Source of the DNA: Orlajensenia stereocauli
Lineage (GTDB): Bacteria > Actinomycetota > Actinomycetes > Actinomycetales > Microbacteriaceae
Reading direction: 5' to 3' (one strand)
Length of the DNA stretch: 64,000 nucleotides
Assembly (NCBI RefSeq): GCF_039548895.1
Contig: NZ_JBCLVG010000002.1
Under the pieces are notes generated by a model. It made no database searches and was not told where the DNA came from. It saw nothing but the letters and a program-made list of their open reading frames with translations. Both the position numbers and the translations under genes were made by a program. Below, one piece after another: positions 1-7,930 of this stretch. Positions within the stretch are counted from its first letter, which is position 1. Each line of letters begins with the position of its first letter.

Positions 1-1
1 C

Positions 2-454
2 GACGGCCGCCTCACCGACTGGTGGACCGAGGCGGACCGCGCCGCCTTCGAGGAGCGCACCTCATCGCTCATCGCCCAGTACGACGCGCTCGCGCCCCTG
101 CAGGTGCCCGAGCACCACGTGAGCGGCGCGCTCACCATCGGCGAGAACATCGGCGACCTCGGTGGCCTCGCCATCGCGTGGAAGGCCTACCTGATCTCGC
201 TCGATGGCCAAGAGCCCCCCGTCATCGACGGCCTCACCGGAGCGCAGCGCTTCTTCCTGTCGTGGGCGCAGGCCTGGCAGCTCAAGGCGCGTGACGAGGA
301 GGTCGTCCGCCTCATCGCGATCGACCCGCACTCGCCGAACGAGTTCCGCTGCAACCAGATCGTGCGCAACATCGACGAGTTCTACACGACCTTCGACGTG
401 CGGCCGACGGATGCCCTGTGGCTGGCCGAGGAGGATCGCGTCACCATCTGGTGA
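2..454 (+). CDS. M13 family zinc metallopeptidase, C-terminal part
   Basis: Only the C-terminal 150 residues are present; the start lies before the window. The reading frame is open from base 2 and opens with the DGRLTDWWTEADR block typical of neprilysin-like (PepO, M13) peptidases. The ENIGD motif (Glu codon 143-145) carries the third zinc ligand of the family. The HExxH helix must lie upstream and is not visible. The tail block DPHSPNEFRCNQIVRN and the aromatic/acidic end ending in W are also M13 hallmarks. Family members hydrolyse oligopeptides; bacterial ones are cytosolic or secreted, which cannot be decided here. Family call is firm. Confidence 0.93.
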   Translation, partial: DGRLTDWWTEADRAAFEERTSSLIAQYDALAPLQVPEHHVSGALTIGENIGDLGGLAIAWKAYLISLDGQEPPVIDGLTGAQRFFLSWAQAWQLKARDEEVVRLIAIDPHSPNEFRCNQIVRNIDEFYTTFDVRPTDALWLAEEDRVTIW

Positions 455-507
455 ACCGGGCATTTCCGGCTCGTTCCACCATGCTTCACTCATGATTCAC
501 GTTCGAA

Positions 508-516
508 TGTGGATAA
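508..516 (-). other. isolated perfect DnaA-box-like 9-mer
   Basis: On the minus strand these nine bases read TTATCCACA, the classical DnaA box consensus. It lies alone in the 225-nt gap between the M13 peptidase gene and the serine hydrolase gene. No second box was noticed nearby, so it is not an origin. It may titrate DnaA, or be chance. Confidence 0.3.
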
Positions 517-588
517 CTCTGTGGAGACTGTGAATAGAACATGCCTACGCTCGACCCGAGTTGCGATGCGCACCGCATCCGGTCGGGT

Positions 589-594
589 TATGCT
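589..594 (+). promoter_or_regulatory. possible -10 box for the serine hydrolase gene
   Basis: TATGCT fits the actinobacterial TANNNT -10 pattern, with transcription expected to start near 601, about 80 nt before the TTG start codon. No convincing -35 hexamer is seen at the usual distance. Confidence 0.35.
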
Positions 595-679
595 GCCCTG
601 AACCCCTTTCGCGTCACATCGGAAAGTGCACTGCGCCCGCACTCACGTTCGACGCCAGAGCCCCCACCGAGGAGCCCCG

Positions 680-1588
680 TTGACGATCCCCGCCATGGAG
701 TCCGAGCGTCGCGCCCGGCACACCTCCCAGCGGGCAGGCCGCCACATCGGCGGCGACGCCGACGACAACTTCTCGCGCGGTTTCAGCGCGCTCGGTTCCC
801 TTGCCGTGAGCGGCGTGCAGGTGTCGGCGCGGGCGACGGATCTCGCGTCGGGCCGCGTGCTGTTCTCGGTCGACGACCACGTGGTGATGCCGACCGCGAG
901 CATCGGCAAGGTGCTGCTGCTCGTCGAGGTGGCCGCGCGCCTGTCGGACCCCGCCTTCAACGGCTACACCATCCTCGATCGGGAGACCGCCGACTTCGTG
1001 GGCGACTCCGGCATCTGGCAGCACCTGCAGGCCCCGGCCCTGCCGATCGCCGACCTCGCCGCTCTCGTGGGCGCCACCAGCGACAACCTGGCCACCAACG
1101 TGCTGATCCGCACCGTAGGCCTCGAATCGGTGCGGGCGCGCACCGAGGCCCTCGGTCTCAAGCGCACGGCCCTGCTCGACCTGGTGCGCGACCACCGCGG
1201 ACCCGACGACGCTCCGCAGCTGAGCATCGGTGCGGCCAGCGAGCTCACCTGGCTGTTCGCGTCGCTCGCGCGCGGCGAGATCGTGTCGAAGGAGGTGTCG
1301 CAGCGCGTCATCGGCTGGCTCTCGCTCAACGCCGACCTCTCGCTCGTCGCCAGCGCCTTCGGCCTCGACCCTCTCGCGCACAGGGGCGCCGACCACGGAA
1401 TCCTGCTGGTCAACAAGACCGGAGCCGACGGCGGCGTGCGCGCCGAGGTGGGCGTGCTCCGTGGCCCCCGCACCGCCGTCACCTACGCCGTGTCGATGTA
1501 CTTCGCAGACACCAACCTCCAGGCGCGTCTCGCGGTGCTCGACGGCATGCGCCAGGTCGGGCTCGATCTGCTGGAGTACGTGCACTGA
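680..1588 (+). CDS. serine hydrolase of the beta-lactamase/PBP fold
   Basis: Predicted 302 residues. The TTG start at 680 is chosen because GAGGAG (669-674) sits 5 nt upstream; the in-frame ATG at 695 has no Shine-Dalgarno at a workable distance. All three motifs of the penicillin-recognising fold are present in order: SIGK (residues 74-77, catalytic Ser and Lys), SDN (134-136) and KTG (246-248). The class A deacylating Glu (ExxLN) is not recognisable between SDN and KTG, and there is no signal peptide or membrane helix. Inference: a cytoplasmic esterase or amidase of this fold rather than a resistance beta-lactamase. It ends 16 nt before an AlkD-like gene and may be co-transcribed with it. 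Confidence 0.85.
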   Translation: MTIPAMESERRARHTSQRAGRHIGGDADDNFSRGFSALGSLAVSGVQVSARATDLASGRVLFSVDDHVVMPTASIGKVLLLVEVAARLSDPAFNGYTILDRETADFVGDSGIWQHLQAPALPIADLAALVGATSDNLATNVLIRTVGLESVRARTEALGLKRTALLDLVRDHRGPDDAPQLSIGAASELTWLFASLARGEIVSKEVSQRVIGWLSLNADLSLVASAFGLDPLAHRGADHGILLVNKTGADGGVRAEVGVLRGPRTAVTYAVSMYFADTNLQARLAVLDGMRQVGLDLLEYVH

Positions 1589-1604
1589 ACACGACAGTGT
1601 TTCC

Positions 1605-2231
1605 GTGATCGCCTCGGTTCCCGACGTCGCCGACTGGATCGACGCCGCCCTGCAGCTCGAGGCCTCGCCGTATCGGGCCGATGCTGAGCGCGAACGCCTC
1701 GGCAGCGACCTCGACTTCTACGGAGCATCCGTCGGCATCGTGCGCGGCACAGTGCGGGACGCCGGTCGTCGCTACCCCGAGCTGGGCCACGACGAGGTCA
1801 CGGCGCTCAGCTCGGAGTTGTGGCGCCGCCCGGTCTTCGAGCGCCGCCTCGCCGCGGTGGTGCTGCTGCAGTCGCATGCTCGCGAGCTCATCGGAACCGA
1901 CCTCACTCGCATCGAGGGATTCGTGCGGGAGGGACGGATGCCGGAGCTCGTCGACCTGCTCGCCGTCGATGTGGTCGGCCCCATGCTGCGCGCCCTCGAC
2001 CGGCGCGGTCGAGCGCGCGCCGAACTCGTGCTCGACCGCTGGGCGCGCGACCCCGACGTGTGGTTGCGACGTGCGGCGGTGCTGGCGGCGCTGCGTGAGC
2101 TGAAGGCGGGCGGGATCGCCGTCGATCACGATCGACTGGAGCGGCGCCTGCGGTCGGCGCAGGATGCCGCATCCATCGCCGACCCCGCGCTGCAGGATGC
2201 CGTGGATCGGGTGCGGGCCACCCTGGAGTAG
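1605..2231 (+). CDS. AlkD-like DNA alkylation repair protein
   Basis: About 208 residues of alpha-helical HEAT-like repeat sequence. The blocks PVFERRLAAVVLLQ, LLAVDVVGPML and DRWARDPDVWLRRAA match the DNA alkylation repair (AlkD/ALK) family, whose members clamp DNA and excise N3/N7-alkylated purines without base flipping. The RWARDPDVWLRRAA stretch contains the conserved Trp and Arg used for DNA contact and the catalytic region in that family. The GTG at 1605 is the first plausible start after the preceding gene; upstream in-frame sequence is the antisense-free shadow of the serine hydrolase. No good Shine-Dalgarno is visible, so the exact start is uncertain. It converges on the VOC gene with a 31-nt gap. 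Confidence 0.8.
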   Translation: MIASVPDVADWIDAALQLEASPYRADAERERLGSDLDFYGASVGIVRGTVRDAGRRYPELGHDEVTALSSELWRRPVFERRLAAVVLLQSHARELIGTDLTRIEGFVREGRMPELVDLLAVDVVGPMLRALDRRGRARAELVLDRWARDPDVWLRRAAVLAALRELKAGGIAVDHDRLERRLRSAQDAASIADPALQDAVDRVRATLE

Positions 2232-2262
2232 TACCCGCGCGCGGAGGGGATTCCCGTGGGCG

Positions 2263-2694
2263 TCACTGCAGGCAGAACTCGTTCCCCTCGGGGTCGCGCA
2301 TCATGATGGCGAACTCCTCGTAGGGTCCCCACGAACCCGTGAGGGTCTTCTCCACGGATGCGCCCAGTGCGACGAGGCGATCACGTTCGACCTCCAACTC
2401 CTCACGGGTGGCGCGCCTATCGTCGAACGGGGTGATGTCGATGTGCATGCGGTTCCGCTGGCGCCGCTCGTGGTCGTAGCGGGTGAAGTAGAAGCGCTGG
2501 TGAGCCGGGTCGCCATCCCAGGCCTCGGCCCGCGCCGCGATGTCGTCGTCGCTCAGCCCGGCCTCCTTCAGCTCGGCGACCTCCTCGGCCGGCCAGCCGA
2601 TGCGTTCGGGGTAGCCCATGGCGCCGCTCCAGAATCGGGCGAGAGCTCCCGGGTCTGCGGCGTGGAACGTGACATTGGAGATGCGAGCGGTCAT
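2263..2694 (-). CDS. VOC (glyoxalase/bleomycin-resistance fold) family protein
   Basis: 143 residues with the layout of a single VOC unit: an N-terminal ISNVTFHAADPGALARFW block, a central RNRMHIDITP strand carrying a metal-type His, and the C-terminal MMRDPEGNEFCLQ signature whose Glu is the usual second ligand. Substrate cannot be told; many such proteins are called glyoxalase-like. The gene looks leaderless: TACGCT (minus strand, 2701-2706) lies 6 nt before the ATG and no Shine-Dalgarno is present. Confidence 0.88.
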   Translation of the reverse strand: MTARISNVTFHAADPGALARFWSGAMGYPERIGWPAEEVAELKEAGLSDDDIAARAEAWDGDPAHQRFYFTRYDHERRQRNRMHIDITPFDDRRATREELEVERDRLVALGASVEKTLTGSWGPYEEFAIMMRDPEGNEFCLQ

Positions 2695-2908
2695 GCCTCG
2701 AGCGTAGGACGAGGCACCCTGAGTCGACGGTTCACCTCGCCGCCCCGGCGCCGGTGACCCGCAGGAACAGAGGCGTCATCGCCATCGTGCCGCCACCGGC
2801 ACGCACCCGTGGTTCAGGATCACTCCCTAAACTGGAGGCACCGTGCTCCGTGCTTCGCCTCGAGATCGCGCGGTTCCCGCTCGCCCCCATCGCCCCATTG
2901 GAGCCACC

Positions 2909-4294
2909 ATGGCCGCACCCAGCCGTCTCGACGCCGTCATCGCCCTCGCCCGTCATCGCGGGTTCGTCTTCCAGGCCGGCGAGATCTACGGAGGGTCGCG
3001 ATCCGCGTGGGACTACGGGCCCCTCGGCACCGAGCTCAAGGAGAACATCAAGAAGCAGTGGTGGCGCTACATGGTGCAGAGCCGCGACGACGTCGTGGGC
3101 CTGGACTCCAGTGTCATCCTGCCGAAGCAGGTGTGGGAGGCATCCGGCCACGTCGAGGTCTTCAGCGACCCGCTCGTCGAGTGCCAGCACTGCCACAAGC
3201 GCTTCCGTGCAGACCACCTCGAGGAGGAGTACGAGGAGAAGAAGGGCCGCGTTCCCGAGAACGGCCTCGACGACATCGCCTGCCCCAACTGCGGCAACCG
3301 CCACACCTGGACCGAGCCGCGCGCCTTCTCGGGCCTGCTGAAGACCTACCTCGGCCCCGTCGACGACGAGTCCGGACTGCAGTACCTGCGCCCCGAGACC
3401 GCTCAGGGCATCTTCGTGAACTTCGCCAACGTGTTGCAGGCCTCGCGCCAGAAGCCGCCGTTCGGGATCGGCCAGATCGGCAAGAGCTTCCGCAACGAGA
3501 TCACTCCCGGGAACTTCATCTTCCGTACGCGCGAGTTCGAGCAGATGGAGATGGAGTTCTTCGTCGAGCCCGGCACCGACGAGATGTGGCAGGAGTACTG
3601 GATGGAGCAGCGCATGAGCTGGTACACCGGTCTCGGCATCGACCCGGCGAACCTGCGTTTCTACGAGCACCCCCAGGACAAGCTCAGCCACTACTCGAAG
3701 CGCACTGTCGACATCGAGTACCGCTTCGGCTTCACGGGCAGCGAGTTCGGCGAGCTCGAGGGCATCGCGAACCGCACCGACTTCGACCTACGCACCCACT
3801 CCGAGGCATCCGGCAAGGACCTCTCGTTCTTCGACCAGACCAAGAACGAGCGCTGGATCCCCTACGTGATCGAGCCGGCGGCCGGCCTCACCCGCTCGCT
3901 GATGGCATTCCTCGTCGATGCGTACCACGAGGAGGAGGTGCCGAACGCGAAGGGCGGCGTCGACAAGCGCACGGTGCTGAAGCTCGACCCGCGCCTGGCG
4001 CCGGTCAAGGCCGCCATCCTGCCGCTGTCGCGCAACGAGGCCCTGTCGCCGATGGCCCGCTCGCTCGCGGCGGAGCTGCGCCAGAGCTGGAACGTCGACT
4101 TCGACGATGCCGGCGCCATCGGTCGCCGCTACCGCCGCCAGGACGAGGTCGGAACCCCGTTCTGCGTGACGGTCGACTTCGACTCGCTCGAGGACCAGGC
4201 AGTCACGGTGCGCGACCGCGACACCATGCAGCAGGAGCGTGTGCCGCTCGCCGGCCTGCACGCCTTCCTGGCCGAGCGGCTCAAGGGCGCGTAG
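2909..4294 (+). CDS. glyS: glycyl-tRNA synthetase (homodimeric type)
   Basis: 461 residues, the normal length of the alpha2 GlyRS. It charges tRNA-Gly with glycine in the cytoplasm. Class II features are visible: the RGFVFQAGEIYGG start block, motif 2 around GQIGKSFRNEITP with the RTREFEQMEMEFF strand, and a C-terminal anticodon-binding domain. Four cysteines (C92, C95, C125, C128) form a zinc-ribbon insertion seen in many bacterial GlyRS. The ATG at 2909 has GGAG 5 nt upstream and gives the family-typical N-terminus. A GTG at 2843, with its own GGAGG, would add 22 Pro/Arg-rich residues and is judged less likely. A perfect 14-bp hairpin follows directly after the stop. Confidence 0.97.
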   Translation: MAAPSRLDAVIALARHRGFVFQAGEIYGGSRSAWDYGPLGTELKENIKKQWWRYMVQSRDDVVGLDSSVILPKQVWEASGHVEVFSDPLVECQHCHKRFRADHLEEEYEEKKGRVPENGLDDIACPNCGNRHTWTEPRAFSGLLKTYLGPVDDESGLQYLRPETAQGIFVNFANVLQASRQKPPFGIGQIGKSFRNEITPGNFIFRTREFEQMEMEFFVEPGTDEMWQEYWMEQRMSWYTGLGIDPANLRFYEHPQDKLSHYSKRTVDIEYRFGFTGSEFGELEGIANRTDFDLRTHSEASGKDLSFFDQTKNERWIPYVIEPAAGLTRSLMAFLVDAYHEEEVPNAKGGVDKRTVLKLDPRLAPVKAAILPLSRNEALSPMARSLAAELRQSWNVDFDDAGAIGRRYRRQDEVGTPFCVTVDFDSLEDQAVTVRDRDTMQQERVPLAGLHAFLAERLKGA

Positions 4295-4325
4295 GTCGAG
4301 AAGGATCCAGTGGATCCTTCTCGAC
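4295..4325 (+). terminator. intrinsic hairpin terminator of glyS
   Basis: Perfect 14-bp inverted repeat (4295-4308 against 4312-4325) with a 3-nt loop, starting on the base after the stop codon. There is no U-tract, as is common in high-GC actinobacteria. Confidence 0.8.
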
Positions 4326-4400
4326 TTACGCGAAGGGCGGCAGCCCCGACCAAGGCGATACGCAGAACGCGACGCGACAACGTGAGCACATGTCGACCCG

Positions 4401-4466
4401 TGGACTTCGTCCGGCCTCGGCGACCGTCGTCCGGCCTCAGCGACCGAGCGAAGCGGCTCAGCGCGC
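4401..4466. repeat. intergenic cruciform repeat, locus A (degenerate)
   Basis: Member of the dispersed family described under findings. It carries the GGACTTCGTCC lateral arm, two copies of the CCGGCCTC(A/G)GCGA tail and a GAGCGAAGCG arm, in a broken order. It lies between convergent glyS and the GNAT gene, and the GNAT stop codon sits inside it. Confidence 0.6.
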
Positions 4467-5081
4467 GTCGAACTCCGAGCGCAGGATGCCGTAGAACGCC
4501 GAGTCCGACCACTCTCCCTTGTCGTAGAAGGTCTCGCGCGTGGTGCCCTCGTGCCGCATCCCGAGTCGCTCGCACAGGGCGGCCGACGCGGTGTTGCGCG
4601 GGTCGAGCTGCGCGTGGACGCGGTGCGCGTCGAGCACAGTGAAGGCCAGCGCCAGGACAGCGGCAGACGCCTCGGTGGCGAAGCCGCGCCCGGCGTAGTC
4701 GGGGTGGAACACCCAGCCGATCTCGACGTCGGCGTTGCCGGCATCCGAGAGCCGCAGCATGACGTCGCCGATGACGCGCCCACCGCCGTCGCCGAACAGC
4801 GAAGCTTCGTCGGGGAGCACGCAGGCGAAGAACACGGCGTCGCCGTCGGCCGTGACGGTGCGCATGCCTGCGCGCTTGCGGGTGTGCTCAGCGCCCTCCT
4901 CCGCGGTGCGGCGCGGCCATGGGATGAAGCGCAGCACCTCCTCGAGGCGCTGGTACTCCCAGACGTCGGCGACATCGGAGTCGCCGAGGGGACGCAGCAC
5001 GAGCCGCTCGGTGATGATCGGAGCACCGTCGTAGGCGGCGACGTCGAAGGGCAGCTTCAGCGCTGGAGCCGGCGACGCCAT
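4458..5081 (-). CDS. GNAT acetyltransferase, RimJ/RimL type
   Basis: 207 residues. The TERLVLRPLGDSD opening and the GWVFHPDYAGRGFATEA segment (acetyl-CoA pyrophosphate loop, Q/R-x-x-G-x-A form) followed by the NTASAALCERLGMRHEG helix are the hallmarks of RimJ/RimL-like N-acetyltransferases that transfer acetyl from acetyl-CoA to protein N-termini or small amines. The substrate is unknown. The ATG overlaps the hemA stop codon (ATGA, 5080-5083 region) and there is no separate Shine-Dalgarno, so it is probably translated by coupling from hemA. A functional link to heme synthesis is not implied. Confidence 0.9.
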   Translation of the reverse strand: MASPAPALKLPFDVAAYDGAPIITERLVLRPLGDSDVADVWEYQRLEEVLRFIPWPRRTAEEGAEHTRKRAGMRTVTADGDAVFFACVLPDEASLFGDGGGRVIGDVMLRLSDAGNADVEIGWVFHPDYAGRGFATEASAAVLALAFTVLDAHRVHAQLDPRNTASAALCERLGMRHEGTTRETFYDKGEWSDSAFYGILRSEFDAR

Positions 5082-6424
5082 CAGGAGGCCGAGAGGCCGA
5101 ATCCGGCATCCTCGTCGTCAGCCGGGTCGTCGACCGCGGTGACGGATGCCGCGACTTCGGGGACGACACCGAAGATCGCCTCGACCCCGTCGATCCAGGT
5201 GCGCTGTTCGCCCCGCGCCACGTACTCGCGCGAGCGCACCATGGGGGTGTGCAGCAGCACGCCGGCGAGGTGCCGCAGCGCCTGCTCCGTGGCAGCGGAG
5301 TCGTCGCCGCGCGCGCGGGCGCGGGCGATCTCATCGTCGACGATGCCGAGCACGTGCCTGCGCAACGCCACGACGGCAGGCGCGAGGTTGATCTCCTCGC
5401 TCACCTTGCCGAACTTGCGAGCCGCCCTGCCGACGATGGCGCGGGCCTCGTCGGTCGCCGTCAACTCGTCGAGCGGGGCGTGCAGTCGGATGGTCTCGAG
5501 GTCGAGCAGCGAGATGCCGTCGATCTCGCCGACAGCGGGGTCGATGTTGCGCGGCAGGCCCAGATCGATCACGAGCTGGCGGGCGCGGGAGTCGACGGCG
5601 CGTCCGAGCATCTGCACGGCGTCGCGGCCCGTGAGCACGTCGTCGGCTGTGAGCACGAAGGCCTCGACGGCGGAGCAGGCCACGATCACGTCGGCGGATG
5701 CCGCAGCCGCGGGGTAGTCGGCCACCGAGATGGCCGGCAGGTCATGGTTGGCTGCGAACTTGCGGCCGCGGCCCGACGGCGAGTACACCTGCACATCGGT
5801 GACTCCGCGCTCGCGGAGGTTCGCGAGCGAGGCACCGGCGTAGCGGCCGGTGCCGATGAGCAGCACCTTCTGGGTCGACCAGTCGGGGATGCGGCTCTCG
5901 GCGAGGTCGAGGGCGAGGCGTACGAGCGAGCGGCCGGCGGATCCGATGCCCGTGCGGTTCTTGATGCCGCGCGACGTCTGCGAAGCGCGCTGGAACAGGC
6001 GCTCCAGCTCGGGGGTCGTGGTGCCGACGGTGCGCGCGCGCTCGAGCGAGCGGCGAACCTGGCCGGCGATCTCGCCCTCGCCGACGACGACGGACTCGAG
6101 TCCGGCCGAGACGGCGAACAGGTGCTCGGCGACGTTGTTCCCATGGGTGAGCGCGAGCGATTCGCGGAGGGTCTCGCTGCTCACGCCGCTCTCGGCCGCC
6201 ACCGCCTCGAGGGTCGCCGAGACAGCCGCGAGAGGGGAGTTTCCCTCGGGCTCGTCGAGATCGAGGTACGCCTCGAAGCGGTTGCACGTCGCGACGACGA
6301 CGGCACCGCCGAGGGAGTCATGGGAGCCGACGATGCGGCGTCCGAGTTGTCCGGCATCGACGCTCAATCGCTCGAGCAGGTCGAAGCTCGAGTTCTTGTG
6401 ACTCGCGGAGAGACAGATGAGCAC
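5081..6424 (-). CDS. hemA: glutamyl-tRNA reductase
   Basis: 447 residues. It reduces glutamyl-tRNA to glutamate-1-semialdehyde with NADPH, the first committed step of C5-type tetrapyrrole synthesis. The catalytic cysteine is C47 in VVATCNRFEAY. The ESVVVGEGEIAGQV helix, the NADPH-binding VLLIGTGRYAGASL motif and the VIDLGLPRNIDP block all match HemA, followed by a C-terminal dimerisation helix. The tail beyond about residue 420 is acidic and variable. The start is GTG at 6424, preceded at 7 nt by TACAAT (minus strand, 6432-6437), a near-consensus -10 box, so the mRNA is probably leaderless. It is divergent from hemE and the rest of the heme genes. Confidence 0.97.
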   Translation of the reverse strand: MLICLSASHKNSSFDLLERLSVDAGQLGRRIVGSHDSLGGAVVVATCNRFEAYLDLDEPEGNSPLAAVSATLEAVAAESGVSSETLRESLALTHGNNVAEHLFAVSAGLESVVVGEGEIAGQVRRSLERARTVGTTTPELERLFQRASQTSRGIKNRTGIGSAGRSLVRLALDLAESRIPDWSTQKVLLIGTGRYAGASLANLRERGVTDVQVYSPSGRGRKFAANHDLPAISVADYPAAAASADVIVACSAVEAFVLTADDVLTGRDAVQMLGRAVDSRARQLVIDLGLPRNIDPAVGEIDGISLLDLETIRLHAPLDELTATDEARAIVGRAARKFGKVSEEINLAPAVVALRRHVLGIVDDEIARARARGDDSAATEQALRHLAGVLLHTPMVRSREYVARGEQRTWIDGVEAIFGVVPEVAASVTAVDDPADDEDAGFGLSAS

Positions 6425-6772
6425 GGGTTCGATTGTAATCGCTCGAGAGCGTGCTTCCTGCAGGGCTGCCCCCGACCCGGCTCAGCAGCGGCACCGATCG
6501 TCGCGTCACGCGGATGGGGACATGCGTGCGCGTGCTTCGCGTGCTTAGGATGACCCCAAGCAGCCCGGCCAGCCGGGCCGCCCACCGACGAATCGACGCA
6601 CATCCGCTGCACACGCACGGATCGGGCGTCGTTGCCGTCTCCACTGCAACCCGCGTAGGGGCGGTGCGCACGACGGGGTCGCGCCCACGGCGCGGCCCCG
6701 TTCGGGGTGCGCCTTCCGCTTCGGTCGCTTCGGGCGGTCGCCCCGCTCGGCCCTCAGCAAGCGGATGAGACA
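6425..6772. promoter_or_regulatory. 348-nt divergent hemA-hemE control region
   Basis: The hemA side holds the -10 box TACAAT (minus strand, 6432-6437), 7 nt from the hemA GTG. On the hemE side TAGGAT (6546-6551) could be a -10 box giving a leader of about 215 nt, but no -35 box supports it. A half-copy of the intergenic repeat (6726-6763) ends 9 nt before the hemE ATG. No RNA gene, riboswitch or small gene was recognised. The stretch 6600-6725 shows nothing specific. Confidence 0.5.
6726..6763. repeat. intergenic cruciform repeat, locus B (single type-B half)
   Basis: One complete type-B half (CGCTTCGGGCGGTCG ... CCCTCAGCAAGCG) immediately in front of hemE. It is the only family member in this window inside a divergent gap, so it would lie in the hemE leader. 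Confidence 0.75.
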
Positions 6773-7930
6773 ATGGAGCACGTGAGTCTTCCGTCGCAGC
6801 ACCCCCTGTCCAGTGGCCGCACGACCGAGTCGCGGCTGGTGCGTGCCTATCAGGGCGTGCGGCAGGACATTCCTCCCGTCTGGTTCATGCGCCAGGCCGG
6901 TCGTTCGCTCCCCGAGTACCGCGAGCTGCGCGTGGGCACCAAGATGCTCGATGCCTGCCTCGACCCGGCCCTCGCGAGCGAGATCACCCTGCAGCCCGTG
7001 CGTCGCCACAAGGTCGACGCCGGAATCTTCTTCAGCGACATCGTCGTTCCGCTGAAGCTGGTGGGCGTCGACGTCGAGATCGTGCCGGGTCGCGGACCCG
7101 TCTTGGGGGAGGCCGTGCGCACGTCGGCGCAGGTCGCGGCTCTCACGTCGATCGATCCCGCGAGCCTCGACGACGTGATCGCCCCCATCACCGAGGCCGT
7201 GAAGCTCACCGTCGCCGGCCTCTCCAGCCTCGGCGACGGCAACAGCTCCATCCCGCTGATCGGCTTCGCCGGCGCTCCGTTCACCCTCGCGGCCTACCTC
7301 GTCGAGGGCGGTCCGTCGAAGGACCATCTCGCCGCCCGCACCCTCATGCACGCCGACCCGGCAGCATGGGGCGCTCTCATGGAGTGGACCGCCGACGTCA
7401 CGGGTCGGTTCCTGCGGGCGCAGGTGCTCGCCGGCGCCAGCGCAGCGCAGTTGTTCGACTCGTGGGCCGGCGCGCTGTCGCTGGCCGATTACGAGAAGCA
7501 CGTGGCTCCGGCATCCGCTCGCGCACTGAAGCACGTGCACGGACTGAGCTACAAGGTTCGTCCTCACGACGAGGGCGCAGACCCGTCGGTCGAGCGTCGC
7601 ACCGTGCCGATCGTGCACTTCGGTGTCGGCACCGGCGAGCTGCTCGCCGCCATGCGAGACGTCGGGGCCGACGTCGTCGGGGTGGACTACAGGGTGCCGC
7701 TCGACGAGGCCAACCGCCGACTCGGAGGCGCCGTGCCGCTGCAGGGCAACATCGACCCCGCCCTGCTCTACGCACCCTGGCCAGTGCTCGAGGCACACGT
7801 GCGCGACGTCGTGTCACGCGGGCGGAGCGCTCCGGCCCACGTCGTGAACCTCGGCCACGGCGTCTCGCCCGACACCGATCCCGACGTACTCACCCGCGTG
7901 GTGGAACTCGTGCACTCGCTGGGATCATGA
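6773..7930 (+). CDS. hemE: uroporphyrinogen decarboxylase
   Basis: 385 residues. It decarboxylates the four acetate side chains of uroporphyrinogen III to give coproporphyrinogen III. The family signature PPVWFMRQAGRSLPEY is at residues 34-49, with IGFAGAPFTLAAYLVEGG in the middle and GHGVSPDTDPDVL near the end, all typical of HemE. The ATG at 6773 is the likely start; GTG at 6782 is an alternative, and neither has a clear Shine-Dalgarno. The stop overlaps the next start by ATGA, so HemE and the porphyrin oxidase are translationally coupled. Confidence 0.96.
   Translation: MEHVSLPSQHPLSSGRTTESRLVRAYQGVRQDIPPVWFMRQAGRSLPEYRELRVGTKMLDACLDPALASEITLQPVRRHKVDAGIFFSDIVVPLKLVGVDVEIVPGRGPVLGEAVRTSAQVAALTSIDPASLDDVIAPITEAVKLTVAGLSSLGDGNSSIPLIGFAGAPFTLAAYLVEGGPSKDHLAARTLMHADPAAWGALMEWTADVTGRFLRAQVLAGASAAQLFDSWAGALSLADYEKHVAPASARALKHVHGLSYKVRPHDEGADPSVERRTVPIVHFGVGTGELLAAMRDVGADVVGVDYRVPLDEANRRLGGAVPLQGNIDPALLYAPWPVLEAHVRDVVSRGRSAPAHVVNLGHGVSPDTDPDVLTRVVELVHSLGS

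Noticed and set aside
508..516. Replication origin
   Set aside because: A single DnaA box without dnaA/dnaN genes or a box cluster is not enough.
680..1588. Antibiotic-resistance beta-lactamase
   Set aside because: No signal peptide and no ExxLN deacylation motif.
2843..2908. GTG 2843 as the glyS start
   Set aside because: It has GGAGG, but would add 22 Pro/Arg-rich residues absent from the family; ATG 2909 with GGAG fits the known N-terminus.
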